From positions 1 to 38,041 of the forward strand of contig JANYCI010000240.1 in assembly GCA_025360325.1 (NCBI GenBank): a DNA stretch of 38,041 bases, written 5' to 3'. Below are positions 1 through 8,349 of the stretch, one piece after another. Positions within the stretch are counted from its first letter, which is position 1. Each line of letters begins with the position of its first letter. Position numbers and translations under genes: made by a program. The notes under the pieces are model-generated. The model did no database searches and was not told the DNA's origin. It saw nothing but the letters and a program-made list of their open reading frames with translations. Source of the stretch: Limisphaerales bacterium. Its GTDB lineage: Bacteria > Verrucomicrobiota > Verrucomicrobiia > Limisphaerales > UBA11358.

Positions 1-1649
1 AGCAGCAGCACTGCGCCAGCAACCACGAGCCAGCGGAAGCGCAACGCCCAATCCAGCGACGGTGCGTAAAGTTTTTTCGCCCAGCGCATGAGAAAGTTGT
101 CGCCCTCACTGATGTTCCCGCGCAACGCGAACGAGCAAAGCACCGGCATGAGCGTGAGCGTGAGCGCCAGTGCGCCGCCAAGCGCGAGCATCACGGTCAC
201 GGCCATCGGATGAAACATTTTTCCCTCAATGCCGGTGAGCGACATGATCGGGAGATAAACCATGCCGATGATCAGCACGCCAAAAAACGTCGGGTTCGCC
301 ATCTGTTTGCTCGCGGTGAGAACGGTGTGCGCGCGTTCTTCCGTCGTGAGCTTGCGCCCAAGGTGTTTTTGTTTTTCCGCCATTTGACGCACGATGTTTT
401 CCACCATCACGACCGCGCCATCAATGATGAGGCCGAAATCAATCGCGCCCAAACTCATCAGGTTGCCGGAGATTTTTCCCTGCACCATGCCGGTCATCGC
501 GAACAGAAACGAAAGCGGAATCGCCAGCGCCACGATGAGCGCCGCGCGCCAGTTGCCGAGGAATGCAAGCAGGATGACGACAACGAGAATCGCGCCTTCA
601 AAAAGATTTGTTGCGACCGTGTGAATCGTGCGGTCCACCAAATCGGAACGGTCGTAAAGCGCACGGATCACCATGCCCGGCGGAAGTTTTGGCTGAATCT
701 CCGCGAGCCGTTCCTTCACGCGCAACGCGACGAGCCGGCTGTTCTCGCCCGCAAGCATCATAGCCGTGCCGACGACGGCTTCTTCGCCATCATGGAGGCC
801 CGCGCCGGTGCGGAAGTGCGTGCCGATGGCCACATCCGCCACGTCGCGCACGAGCAACGGTTCAACGCCGCCCGCAAATTTCACCGGCAGTTCCGCGATT
901 TCCTCCATCGTCTGCACGCGACCAAGCCCGCGAATAACCACTTGCTCCGAATCGCGGCTGACCGTGCCGCCGCCCGCGTTCTCGACATTCTCGCGGATGA
1001 CATCAGCGAGTTCGGCGAAGGAAAGATTCGCGGCGTTCAGCTTTTCAAACTTCGGCTCGATGACAATTTGTTTTTCGTAGCCGCCGATGGCGTTGACCTC
1101 CGCGAGTCCAGCCACGGTGCGGAGCAAGGGTTTGATGGTGAATTCCTGAACGAGCTTCAACGCCATCAATTGTTCGCGGCGTGCCGTCGGTTTGTTCGTC
1201 GCGTCCGGCGCGTAATCCACGGTGTAATAATAAATTTCACCCAGCCCGGTGCTGATCGGCGCGAGTTGGGGCGTGACGCCGGACGGCAATTCTCCGGCGG
1301 CATTTTGCAACCGCTCGGCGACGAGTTGCCGCACACGGTAAATGTCCGTGCCGTCCGCGAAGATACAGGTGACTTGCGACAGACCAAATTTGGTGAGCGA
1401 CCGCATCTCCACCAAACCGGGCACGCCGGAGAGTTCCGTTTCCAGCGGGAGCGTGACGAGCTTTTCAATCTCTTCCGGCGCGAGCGCGGAGACTTCGGTG
1501 TTGATCTGCACCTGGGCATTGGTAATGTCCGGCACGGCGTCAATCGGCAGTCGCGCCGCCGACCACAGTCCGACGCCCACGAGCAACGCCGTCGCCAACA
1601 AAACAAACGCGCGCTGACGCAAAGAGAATTCGAGGATGCGCGTGATCAT
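1..1649 (-). CDS. czcA: CzcA/CusA-family heavy-metal RND efflux pump, N-terminal ~549 residues (runs off window)
   Basis: Inner-membrane proton-driven pump that exports heavy-metal cations through a tripartite complex. It is not in the ORF track because it leaves the window, but the frame is open from ATG at 1649 to base 1. It starts MITRILEFSLRQRAFVLL (first membrane helix), followed by PIDAVPDITNAQVQINT, the conserved porter-domain opening of this family. Near residue 410-420 is DFGLIIDGAVVMVENIVR, the helix-4 motif of metal RND pumps with its charged Asp residues. The last residues (SLDWALRFRWLVVAG) enter the helix that precedes the second half. Family length is about 1,030-1,050 aa, so roughly half is present. 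The start overlaps the stop of the upstream gene by four bases (ATGA), implying translational coupling. No membrane-fusion subunit (CzcB) is seen here; it may lie further downstream. The metal cannot be told. Confidence 0.93.
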   Translation of the reverse strand, partial: MITRILEFSLRQRAFVLLATALLVGVGLWSAARLPIDAVPDITNAQVQINTEVSALAPEEIEKLVTLPLETELSGVPGLVEMRSLTKFGLSQVTCIFADGTDIYRVRQLVAERLQNAAGELPSGVTPQLAPISTGLGEIYYYTVDYAPDATNKPTARREQLMALKLVQEFTIKPLLRTVAGLAEVNAIGGYEKQIVIEPKFEKLNAANLSFAELADVIRENVENAGGGTVSRDSEQVVIRGLGRVQTMEEIAELPVKFAGGVEPLLVRDVADVAIGTHFRTGAGLHDGEEAVVGTAMMLAGENSRLVALRVKERLAEIQPKLPPGMVIRALYDRSDLVDRTIHTVATNLFEGAILVVVILLAFLGNWRAALIVALAIPLSFLFAMTGMVQGKISGNLMSLGAIDFGLIIDGAVVMVENIVRQMAEKQKHLGRKLTTEERAHTVLTASKQMANPTFFGVLIIGMVYLPIMSLTGIEGKMFHPMAVTVMLALGGALALTLTLMPVLCSFALRGNISEGDNFLMRWAKKLYAPSLDWALRFRWLVVAGAVLL

Positions 1650-2182
1650 GGGTTCGTTCTTTCCTTCGGCGGATGAAAGGTGAGTTTGTCAATCCACGCG
1701 AGCACCACGGCGGAAACCACGAACGTCATGTGAATCACCACCTGCCAATACATGGTCTTCTCGGTCTGGTTGTTCGCATCCACAAACGTCTTGAGCAAAT
1801 GGATCGACGAAATGCCGATCAGCGCCGTGGCAAGTTTCACCTTGAGGATGCCGGCGTTGACGTGCGAGAGCCATTCCGGTTCGTCCGGGTGATTTTTCAA
1901 ATTCAACCGCGAGACAAAGGTTTCGTAACCGCCCACGATAACCATGATGAGCAGGTTGGCGATCATCACCACGTCAATCAGCCCCAGCACCATCAGCATG
2001 ATTTCGGATTCGGTGATCGTGGTCATGCGCTGCACGAGGTGCCACAGCTCGATCATGAAGTGATAGACATAAACGCCTTGGGCCACGATGAGGCCGAAGT
2101 AAAGCGGCGCCTGCAGCCAGCGGCTTAAAAAAATCAGGCTGCCAAGTGTGCGGGTGGAGCGGGTGGTATTTTGGTTGTTCAT
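1646..2182 (-). CDS. YqhA/UPF0114 family inner-membrane protein
   Basis: A 178-aa integral membrane protein of the UPF0114 (TIGR00645, YqhA) family, whose function is unknown. Four hydrophobic segments are visible: about residues 26-46 (LYFGLIVAQGVYVYHF), 62-85 (IMLMVLGLIDVVMIANLLIM), 115-135 and 145-165. The family signatures SRWLQAPLYFGL, the Gly-rich GGYETFVSRL and the HLLKTF stretch are present. Length fits the family (about 165-180 aa). It begins 8 bp after the czcC-like stop and its own stop overlaps the czcA start by four bases, so it is co-transcribed with the efflux genes. An unrelated-looking UPF0114 protein inside an RND operon is unusual; it may help the pump or membrane homeostasis, but that is only inferred from position. 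Confidence 0.85.
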   Translation of the reverse strand: MNNQNTTRSTRTLGSLIFLSRWLQAPLYFGLIVAQGVYVYHFMIELWHLVQRMTTITESEIMLMVLGLIDVVMIANLLIMVIVGGYETFVSRLNLKNHPDEPEWLSHVNAGILKVKLATALIGISSIHLLKTFVDANNQTEKTMYWQVVIHMTFVVSAVVLAWIDKLTFHPPKERTNP

Positions 2183-2190
2183 TTTTGGTT

Positions 2191-3501
2191 TTATTGTTGG
2201 TTGATCAGCAATGATTCACCGGTGAGTGATTCTAAATTCTGGGCCGCCAGCAACGCGTCCTGCTTCGTGGCCAGCATGGCATCGATGGCTTCGAGATATT
2301 GCTTCTGCAATTCGACGTAAGTAGCAATTGGCACTGCGCCCAAACGATAATGCCGGTCGGCGAGTTCGGCGGCTTCGCGAAAGTTTTGCGGAGCGTCGGC
2401 CTGCCACCTCGCCATTTCCGCGAGCTTGGTTTGCAAGGCCAATGAATTTTCCGTGACGCGCCGCTCGACTTCGCGCTGTGTGAGGAGCAAGGAAGTTTGC
2501 GCCTGTTGCTCACGCGCCTTTGCGATTTCAATGTTTCCCACGTTTCGGTTCCACAATGGCAGCGGCAGCGAAACGCCAAGGCCAATCGTGCGTTCCGTGT
2601 CACCCGCTTTTGCTTCCGAGATGAACGGCCCGACGGTCACGCCGGAAAACCGCTCGTTCTTCGCCAACGAAACCTTGAAGCCTTGCTGCTCCAATTCCGT
2701 TTGCCGGATGCGAAGCTCAAAAGCATTCGTGCGCGCGGTGTCGAGCAACGTTCCCAGCGACGGTGACGCGCGGAAATTTAATTGCGCTCCGGTCACACTC
2801 ACGACCACGCCCGGTGGCTGGCCGCGAAGTTGGTTCAGTTCCAGCAACGCCGACTGCGCCGCGATAGTCGCCTCGCTCGCCTGCCGTTGGAGCGTGATCG
2901 TGCTGGCTTCGATGATGCGCGTTTCTAAAACGGGCGTGATGCCGGCGGGATCGCGTTGCACCAGCACTTCGGTCAACGCCTGGAAGCGATCCGCCACTTC
3001 GCGCGCGGCGGCGAGTTTTTCCTGCGCGATGAAAATGTTGTAGCCCAACGACCGAACCCGCGCCGCCAATGTGAGTTTGAATTGCGCGAAGCCAAGCCCC
3101 GCCAATTGAATGTCGCGATTGGCAATCGCCTTGCGGAGCGAGAGTCGCCCCGGATATTCAAACGTCTGGTTAACTGATACGGCCCACGCTGCGCCTTCAC
3201 CGAGCAACGCGCCCGACGAATCCTTCACGCGCTTCTGCCCGATTTCCGCGCTCACTTCGGGATTCGCCCACGCGCCCGCTGACTTTCGCCCGCCGCGCGC
3301 CGCCGCGATTTCCGCGCGGTAGAAATTCAACTCGGGATTTTTCTCCAACGCCTCGTTCACCAAATCGTCGAGCAACACCTGATTGGTGATGACGGGCGAG
3401 TTGGTAACAGCGGACACCGCATCCGCCGCTTGCATGATAACAACTGTGGCAGCGACATAGGCCGTCGCCAAAAAGGAAAACTTCAAAACATTCTGCTTCA
3501 T
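2191..3501 (-). CDS. TolC-family outer-membrane efflux protein (CzcC-like)
   Basis: Outer-membrane channel subunit of a tripartite metal efflux pump. The 436-aa product from ATG at 3501 starts MKQNVLKFSFLATAYVAATVV, a good signal peptide; the ORF-track start 12 codons upstream lies before the signal and is less likely. After the signal come two related halves rich in long Ala/Gln/Glu helices, as in the OEP domain: NPELNFYRAEIAAARGGRKSA and NVGNIEIAKAREQQAQTSLL are the paired helical segments, with PLPLWNRNVG the conserved turn of CzcC-type proteins. About 420-450 aa is normal. It is followed after 8 bp by the UPF0114 gene and then czcA, so it is read as CzcC. There is no Shine-Dalgarno sequence worth noting. 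Confidence 0.88.
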   Translation of the reverse strand: MKQNVLKFSFLATAYVAATVVIMQAADAVSAVTNSPVITNQVLLDDLVNEALEKNPELNFYRAEIAAARGGRKSAGAWANPEVSAEIGQKRVKDSSGALLGEGAAWAVSVNQTFEYPGRLSLRKAIANRDIQLAGLGFAQFKLTLAARVRSLGYNIFIAQEKLAAAREVADRFQALTEVLVQRDPAGITPVLETRIIEASTITLQRQASEATIAAQSALLELNQLRGQPPGVVVSVTGAQLNFRASPSLGTLLDTARTNAFELRIRQTELEQQGFKVSLAKNERFSGVTVGPFISEAKAGDTERTIGLGVSLPLPLWNRNVGNIEIAKAREQQAQTSLLLTQREVERRVTENSLALQTKLAEMARWQADAPQNFREAAELADRHYRLGAVPIATYVELQKQYLEAIDAMLATKQDALLAAQNLESLTGESLLINQQ

Positions 3502-3585
3502 AAAAATTAAGTTAAAATACGGACAACACGACGACACACGAAAACAAAGCAGCGCGAAATCGCGCCGGACGATGGGGAGAAAAAA

Positions 3586-3599
3586 TCCTCGAACGAGGA
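3586..3599 (-). terminator. Weak hairpin with T-run between small Cys-rich gene and czcC-like gene
   Basis: On the minus strand, just after the stop of the small gene, TCCTC-GTTC-GAGGA is followed by six T. The stem is only five or six base pairs, so it would act as a partial terminator or attenuator ahead of the efflux genes. A second hairpin (GCGCGA-AA-TCGCGC, 3552-3565) lies in the same 100-base leader of the czcC-like gene. Confidence 0.35.
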
Positions 3600-3604
3600 C
3601 TTAA

Positions 3605-3991
3605 TTAAGAAGCGAACGAAGGCGCACGCGGCGGGGAAGCGGTGCGGAAAACAAACTGCCAGCACGGAGAAAGTTCGCGCGGAACTGAATCAGAAACAAA
3701 ATAATTTCCAACGGTGGGCGGGATTGTTTCCGACCAGATCAAAGCTAGAGGAATTTGCGCGAGCAATGGAGCCGCCGTCGCCAGCTTGCCGTCCTCCATT
3801 TTGTAAAAGCTGGATTCGACGCTCGCACACCCGTCGGTCTGGCAATCAGCTTCGGGATGCGCCGCCGTCATGGCCGGCTCGCCGCATTTCAGAAATTGAA
3901 ATCCCGGCAGTTGCTCCAACTGGCAATGGTTCGCCGCCAGCGACCACAGCGCCAGCATTACCAAGGCTAGAATTTTTTTGACCCACTGCAC
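3605..3991 (-). CDS. Small secreted Cys-rich protein heading the metal-efflux operon
   Basis: A 128-aa product from a GTG start, beginning MQWVKKILALVMLALWSLAANHC: an N-terminal signal or membrane helix ending next to a Cys. Cys residues follow at NHCQLE, FLKCGE, DCQTDGCAS and a late PCWQF, with several His and acidic residues between, so metal binding is possible. The segment CASVESSFYK resembles a motif seen in short proteins ahead of metal RND operons of Verrucomicrobia (recollection, not searched). It precedes the czcC-like gene by about 100 bases and shares its strand, so it is probably part of the same operon, perhaps a periplasmic metal chaperone or sensor. No named family is recognised with certainty. 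Confidence 0.6.
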   Translation of the reverse strand: MQWVKKILALVMLALWSLAANHCQLEQLPGFQFLKCGEPAMTAAHPEADCQTDGCASVESSFYKMEDGKLATAAPLLAQIPLALIWSETIPPTVGNYFVSDSVPRELSPCWQFVFRTASPPRAPSFAS

Positions 3992-4104
3992 GGGGCATAG
4001 ATACTCGTGTGAGTTAAATTGTTCAAATTATTTTTCTGCCGGCGGCGTTGCAGCGGATCCAAATTTAACTTGCCAAGTGCGCTGGGCGACAGGCATTTTC
4101 TGTC

Positions 4105-5670
4105 ATGGCAGCGACGCGCAATTCCAATCTCGACGACACTTTTTACCAAACGGCGGAAACTTTTTTCCCCGCGAACAGCAAGGTCGGTCTCACCTACGAC
4201 GACATCACGCTGGCGACGTTGTATTCCGACATTTTGCCGCGCAACACGCAGCTCGACACGCAGCTCGCCGACACGTTGCAACTGAACATCCCCGCCGTTT
4301 CCGCCGACATGGACACGGTCACCGAATCGCGCATGGCGATTGCGATGGCACTCAATGGCGGGCTTGGTCTTATCCATTACAACATGGCCGAGCGGCAGCA
4401 GTTGTCCGAAGTCAGCCGTGTGAAGAATCACGTCAACGGCCTCATTCAAGAGCCGATTCAAGTTTCGCCCAGCCTGCTCATCGGCGATGTCCTCGCGCTG
4501 ATCGAACAAAAAAAATTCGGCTTCAGCACGTTTCCCGTGGTGGATGAAAAGGGCAAACTCGTCGGGCTGCTTTCGGGCCACGTCGTCAAGCCGCGTTACG
4601 CTGCGAAAAAAGTTTCCGACGCGCTCACGCCACGCAAACAAGTCCACACGATCACGAAAAAGGAACTCGGCAAAGACCCGATTGCGCGTGCGGATAAATT
4701 TTTTACCGAGCATCTTGGCATCCACAAATTGCTCGTGGTGGATGACCAAGACCAGATGCTCGGCCTCATCACGATGAGCGATGTCGAGCGCATCACGGAG
4801 GAACGCAAGGCGCAGTTCAAGCCCGCGCGCGATGCGCATTTCCGCCTCGTCTGCGGCGCGGCGGTTTCGGCCACACGCAATGCGTTTGGCGAGCTGGATA
4901 AGAAAAAAATTCTCGAACATGTCAGCGCGCTTGTGGAACGTGGCATTGATTGCGTAGCCGTTTCCACCGCGCACGGCCACAGCGCGGGCGTCGGCGACAC
5001 CGTGAAAGTTCTCCGCGATGCGTTTCCGAAATTGCCGATCATCGCGGGCAATGTGACGAGCGCGGCGGGCGTGGAATTTCTCGCGGACTGCGGCGCGAAT
5101 GTCATCAAAGTGGGGCAGGGGCCAGGTTCGATTTGCACCACGCGAATTGTTGCCGGAGTTGGAATTCCGCAGATGACGGCGCTCTACGTTTGTTCACGCG
5201 CGGCGGCGAAGAAAAAAGTTTCCATTCTCGCCGACGGCGGCATCACGAAGTCAGGCGATATCGTGAAAGCGTTGACGCTCGCGCACGGCGTGATCTGCGG
5301 CGGAATTTTTGCCGGTTGCACCGAAGCGCCCGGCGATGTCGTCGAGATCAGCGGCAAAATGTATAAGCATTATCGCGGCATGGGCAGCCTCGCGGCGATG
5401 AAATCCGGCAGCGCGGCGCGTTACGGCCACGAGAAATCCGACACCACGCGCAAGGTCGCGGCGGAAGGCATCGAGGCACTCAAGGAAGCGTGCGGCCCGG
5501 TGGACCGCGTGCTCGCGCAACTCATCGGCGGCATCCAGAGCGGCATGGGTTATCTCGGCGCGAAGAATCTGGAATCGCTCCGGGCGAAGGCGCGCTACAT
5601 CCGTGTCAGTCCCGCCGGCCAGCGCGAAGCCGCGCCGCATGATGTGGTGGAATTGAAGACGGGAAGTTGA
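4105..5670 (+). CDS. guaB: IMP dehydrogenase
   Basis: Converts IMP to XMP with NAD+, the committed step of GMP synthesis. The 521-aa product has the (beta/alpha)8 barrel split by two CBS domains (roughly residues 115-240). Key sites are present: SADMDTVTE near the start of the barrel, the catalytic Cys loop [16 protein letters not shown], the phosphate-loop region [10 protein letters not shown], and the Arg-Tyr pair in ARYGHEK that serves as catalytic base region in the flap. Oddities: the Asp of the usual (V/I)D(S/T)xHGHS, which contacts NAD, is Ser here (AVSTAHGHS); the usual GS of the phosphate-binding MVGS is CGG; and the EGxEGxVxYKG flap sequence is altered ([11 protein letters not shown]). 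About 30 residues of extra N-terminus precede the barrel. It is transcribed divergently from the efflux operon. GMP reductase is excluded by the CBS pair and flap. Confidence 0.93.
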   Translation: MAATRNSNLDDTFYQTAETFFPANSKVGLTYDDITLATLYSDILPRNTQLDTQLADTLQLNIPAVSADMDTVTESRMAIAMALNGGLGLIHYNMAERQQLSEVSRVKNHVNGLIQEPIQVSPSLLIGDVLALIEQKKFGFSTFPVVDEKGKLVGLLSGHVVKPRYAAKKVSDALTPRKQVHTITKKELGKDPIARADKFFTEHLGIHKLLVVDDQDQMLGLITMSDVERITEERKAQFKPARDAHFRLVCGAAVSATRNAFGELDKKKILEHVSALVERGIDCVAVSTAHGHSAGVGDTVKVLRDAFPKLPIIAGNVTSAAGVEFLADCGANVIKVGQGPGSICTTRIVAGVGIPQMTALYVCSRAAAKKKVSILADGGITKSGDIVKALTLAHGVICGGIFAGCTEAPGDVVEISGKMYKHYRGMGSLAAMKSGSAARYGHEKSDTTRKVAAEGIEALKEACGPVDRVLAQLIGGIQSGMGYLGAKNLESLRAKARYIRVSPAGQREAAPHDVVELKTGS

Positions 5671-5697
5671 AAGGAGGATTTGTGGCCTAGCTTTATA

Positions 5698-6102
5698 TTA
5701 GGTGACCTGTGGCTTGGGGTCATAATATCTGAAATGTTTTGATCCCAACTCGTCGCTGATTCGATTTAGAATCTCATCTCGCCTATCTTTCGCCCAGTCC
5801 GGCATCTTTCGTTGCCAATCATCAGGGTCTGGAAAATAAACATGGCGTGGCCCGCGTGCCATAAGCTCGCCACAAATCATCAAGCGACGAATCTGACCAG
5901 CCTCAATCTCCTCATAATAAAATGAATCTCTTCCATACCAACGAACTCGATACCCCTGCCTACGAAGATGCCAAGACGAACGAACACGGCTTAATATGAT
6001 GTAGAAAATAATGCCGCCATATAAGATGCCCGCGATAATCGGAAAGCTGCGAAAGAAACGGTAAGACAAACCGGCAAACATCGCCACCGACAGCCAAGCC
6101 AC
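5698..6102 (-). CDS. Small membrane-anchored protein of unknown function
   Basis: The 134-aa frame starts at GTG 6102; ATG eight codons in (position 6081) is an equally good start. A hydrophobic hairpin occupies about residues 5-40 (FPIIAGILYGGIIFYIIL), followed by a basic, aromatic-rich cytoplasmic part (HLRRQGYRVRWYGRDSFYY) and a charged tail ending in a WAKDRRDEILNRI helix. No family is recognised. The coding DNA is noticeably less GC-rich than guaB and purF on either side, and the frame is open upstream of the GTG without an ATG, so the gene may be acquired or 5'-shortened. It is convergent with guaB, only 27 bases apart. Confidence 0.55.
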   Translation of the reverse strand: MAWLSVAMFAGLSYRFFRSFPIIAGILYGGIIFYIILSRVRSSWHLRRQGYRVRWYGRDSFYYEEIEAGQIRRLMICGELMARGPRHVYFPDPDDWQRKMPDWAKDRRDEILNRISDELGSKHFRYYDPKPQVT

Positions 6103-6228
6103 AGGACTGCGATATAATTTGTTCCTGGCGTGAAGTCGCTTAACAGTGCATTAAGCCGAGCGGATGTTCTCCAATTTCAATCGGCAACAACCAGTCACAC
6201 TCGTGACGAAACATTTTTGACGTGGTTT

Positions 6229-7707
6229 TCAAACCGGCAACAACTTGATCTGCGCGTCTTCTTTCGTCGCCGCTTCGCCGAGAGTTTGCGTCTGTTGGCG
6301 GCGGCGTTCGATGATGTGTTTGTCGAGCAGCGGATCGTAGGCCACGGGATAATTGCCGTCGTAACACGCCATGCAAAAATTTTCCTTGGGCTGACCCGTC
6401 GCCGCCACCATGCCAGCTTGCGAGAGATAATGCAGCGAGTCGGCGTTCAAGTATTTTCTGATTTCATCCACCGTGTTGTTCGCGGCCATGAGCTTGCTGC
6501 GGTCGGGAAAATCAATGCCATACACGCACGGATGCTGATGCGGTGGGCAACTCACGGCGACGTGAACTTCTTTCGCGCCCGCGTCCTTCAACGTCTTCAC
6601 CCGCGAACGGCACGTCGTCCCGCGCACGATGGAGTCATCCACGATGATGACGCTTTTGCCCTTCACGAGCGATTCGATGAGGTTGAGTTTCACGCGCACG
6701 TTGGCGTCGCGGATGAGCTGCGTGGGCTGGAGAAAACTGCGTCCGACGTAATGGTTGCGGATGAAGGCCATCTCGTAGGGAATGCCAGATTGTTCCGCAT
6801 AACCCATCGCCGCGCACACGCCGCTGTCCGGCACGGGAATCACGAGATCGGCTTTGACGTTGTGTTCGCGGGCGAGCTGGCGACCCATTTCTTTGCGGAC
6901 TTCATAGACGCTGTGACCTTGGATGACGCTGTCAGGCCGCGCAAAATAGACGTATTCAAAAATGCAGAATGCTTTCTTTTGGTGTTCGGGAAATGCCTGG
7001 ATGCTGGTCAAACCTTTTTCGTTGATGATGACAATTTCTCCCGGCGCAACGTCGCGGATAAAACGCGCGTGAATCAAATCAAACGCGGTCGTCTCGCTGG
7101 AAAGAACGTAAGCACCTTCCGCCGTTTTGCCGATTGAGAGCGGACGAAAGCCGTGCGGATCACGCGCGCCGATCATTTCTTTCTCGGTCATTATCACCAA
7201 TGAATACGCGCCTTCAATGCGGCGGAGCGTTTGCACGATGGAATTTTGCACGCCGCCGAGTTCCGGCTGCGCGAGCATCATGATAATAATTTCACTGTCC
7301 ACCGTGGTCTGAAAAACGAGGCCGCGCGTTTCCAATTCATCGCGCAGTTGTGCGGCGTTCGTGAGATTGCCGTTGTGCGCGACGGCGATCTGGCCGCGCG
7401 CGCAATCCACCGTGAGCGGCTGGGCGTTGCGGAGATTGGAGGAGCCGGTGGTCGAGTAGCGCGTGTGGCCGATGGCGCGGTCGCCGACGAGGTCGTGCAA
7501 AATTTTCGGGTCGTTGAAAATCTGCGGGACGAGGCCCATGCCGTGATGCTTGAAAAATTTTCCGTCGTGGCAGGTGACGATGCCCGCACTTTCCTGCCCG
7601 CGATGTTGCAGGGCGTAGAGGCCGAAGTAGGTCAGCTCGGCGGCGTTCGGATGGCCGAAGATGCCGAAGACTCCGCAGTAATGTTTGGGATAGTTTTTAT
7701 TTTGCAT
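6229..7707 (-). CDS. purF: Amidophosphoribosyltransferase (Fe-S, propeptide type)
   Basis: First step of purine synthesis: PRPP plus glutamine gives phosphoribosylamine. The start is taken at ATG 7707 (MQNKNYPKHYCGVFG), because Cys11 must become the N-terminal nucleophile after removal of a ten-residue propeptide; the longer ORF start adds 34 residues of no use. Glutaminase motifs: YALQHRGQESAGI and AVAHNGNLTNA. The PRPP loop is VIIVDDSIVRGTT. The four cysteines that hold a 4Fe-4S cluster in the Bacillus enzyme have counterparts: FCIFEYVYFARPDS, HPCVYGID and CMACYDG. So it is probably an oxygen-sensitive Fe-S enzyme. At 492 aa it is normal in length. It is divergent from folB and stands alone rather than in a pur operon. 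Confidence 0.95.
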   Translation of the reverse strand: MQNKNYPKHYCGVFGIFGHPNAAELTYFGLYALQHRGQESAGIVTCHDGKFFKHHGMGLVPQIFNDPKILHDLVGDRAIGHTRYSTTGSSNLRNAQPLTVDCARGQIAVAHNGNLTNAAQLRDELETRGLVFQTTVDSEIIIMMLAQPELGGVQNSIVQTLRRIEGAYSLVIMTEKEMIGARDPHGFRPLSIGKTAEGAYVLSSETTAFDLIHARFIRDVAPGEIVIINEKGLTSIQAFPEHQKKAFCIFEYVYFARPDSVIQGHSVYEVRKEMGRQLAREHNVKADLVIPVPDSGVCAAMGYAEQSGIPYEMAFIRNHYVGRSFLQPTQLIRDANVRVKLNLIESLVKGKSVIIVDDSIVRGTTCRSRVKTLKDAGAKEVHVAVSCPPHQHPCVYGIDFPDRSKLMAANNTVDEIRKYLNADSLHYLSQAGMVAATGQPKENFCMACYDGNYPVAYDPLLDKHIIERRRQQTQTLGEAATKEDAQIKLLPV

Positions 7708-7845
7708 CGCGCGCGTGGCTGATTTTTGCAGACGGAAATGCGCCGTGCAAGCGGGAATGGATTTGGCTAAACGAAAGGCGATCCCGCTGCGGGGAAGAAT
7801 CAATTTCATGGCGGCTCATTCCGTGTTACGCTCCTGCAAATTCGT

Positions 7846-8256
7846 ATGAATGTTGACACGATTTCCATCGTTGACCTTGAAGTGTTTTATCGCGTCGGCG
7901 TGCCGGACGCGGAACGCGCGCAGCCGCAACGTCTGTTGCTCACGGTGATTCTGGAATCCGATTTCACCGCCGCCGCCGCATCGGATGCGATTGCGGACAC
8001 AATCAATTATTTCTCCGTCACGCAACGGCTCTTGAAATTTGGCGAGGGGCGCGAATGGAAATTGATCGAAAAACTTGCCGCTGACATTGCGGAAACCATT
8101 TTGAAAGAATTCCAACCGCAGTCTGTTTCCGTGGAGGTGAAAAAATTTATCATCCCAGAGGCGAAATACATTTCGGTGTCGCTTTTCAGGGAAAGTGATG
8201 CGCGTCGATCGGGAACGGAGCGCGGCTGTGTCGAAGACCAGCCGCAGCAGCTTTGA
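7846..8256 (+). CDS. folB: Dihydroneopterin aldolase
   Basis: Cleaves dihydroneopterin to the hydroxymethylpterin precursor of folate. The homologous part is residues 1-118: VGVPDAERAQPQ holds the conserved Glu, DTINYFSVTQ and KLIEKLAADIAETIL are the Asp-Tyr/substrate and Glu regions, and VKKFIIPEAKYISVSL is the C-terminal Lys strand. The remaining ~18 residues (RRSGTERGCVEDQPQQL) are not family sequence: they are translated from a palindromic dispersed repeat that starts inside the gene and supplies the stop codon. The original stop was probably lost when the repeat inserted. The gene ends before the rplS terminator of the opposite strand. Confidence 0.87.
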   Translation: MNVDTISIVDLEVFYRVGVPDAERAQPQRLLLTVILESDFTAAAASDAIADTINYFSVTQRLLKFGEGREWKLIEKLAADIAETILKEFQPQSVSVEVKKFIIPEAKYISVSLFRESDARRSGTERGCVEDQPQQL

Positions 8257-8294
8257 ACGCGCTGCGGCTGACGCTGCGCGCACGGCCGCGCTCC
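8217..8294. repeat. Palindromic dispersed repeat covering the 3' end of folB
   Basis: Outer arms GGAGCGCGGCTGTG (8217-8230) and CACGGCCGCGCTCC (8281-8294) match at 13 of 14 positions with a T-G wobble; inner arms AGCCGCAGC (8240-8248) and GCTGCGGCT (8261-8269) pair perfectly. The whole can fold as a two-stage cruciform or RNA hairpin. It resembles REP/MITE-like repeats abundant in Verrucomicrobia genomes (recollection, not searched). It provides the last codons and stop of folB. Confidence 0.75.
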
Positions 8295-8302
8295 CATGAA
8301 AA

Positions 8303-8328
8303 AAGGCGAGGCTGTTAAGCCTCGCCTT
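8303..8328 (-). terminator. Rho-independent terminator of the rpsP-rplS operon
   Basis: Ten-base-pair stem AAGGCGAGGC / GCCTCGCCTT with a six-base loop, followed on the minus strand by a T-run (A-run 8299-8304 on the plus strand). It lies 22 bases after the rplS stop. Confidence 0.85.
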
Positions 8329-8349
8329 GGAGATTCGTGGCGCGAAAAA

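Noticed and set aside
147-170. Short GTGAGC tandem repeat
   Set aside because: It lies within czcA coding sequence and is explained by codon use; no repeat function.
210-1676. 488-aa plus-strand ORF
   Set aside because: Antisense shadow of czcA; translation is His/Arg/Asp-rich with no family sequence.
3998-4030. TTGAAC / TATCTA promoter-like pair for the efflux operon (minus strand)
   Set aside because: Only 4/6 and 3/6 matches, and it would place the transcription start at or inside the GTG start codon.
3967-4980. 337-aa minus-strand ORF
   Set aside because: Antisense to the clear guaB frame.
6130-7137. 335-aa plus-strand ORF
   Set aside because: Antisense to purF, low-complexity His/Arg composition.
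7708-7809. 34-residue N-terminal extension of PurF
   Set aside because: The nucleophile Cys needs a short propeptide, which ATG 7707 gives; the extension would also push translation into the folB promoter region.
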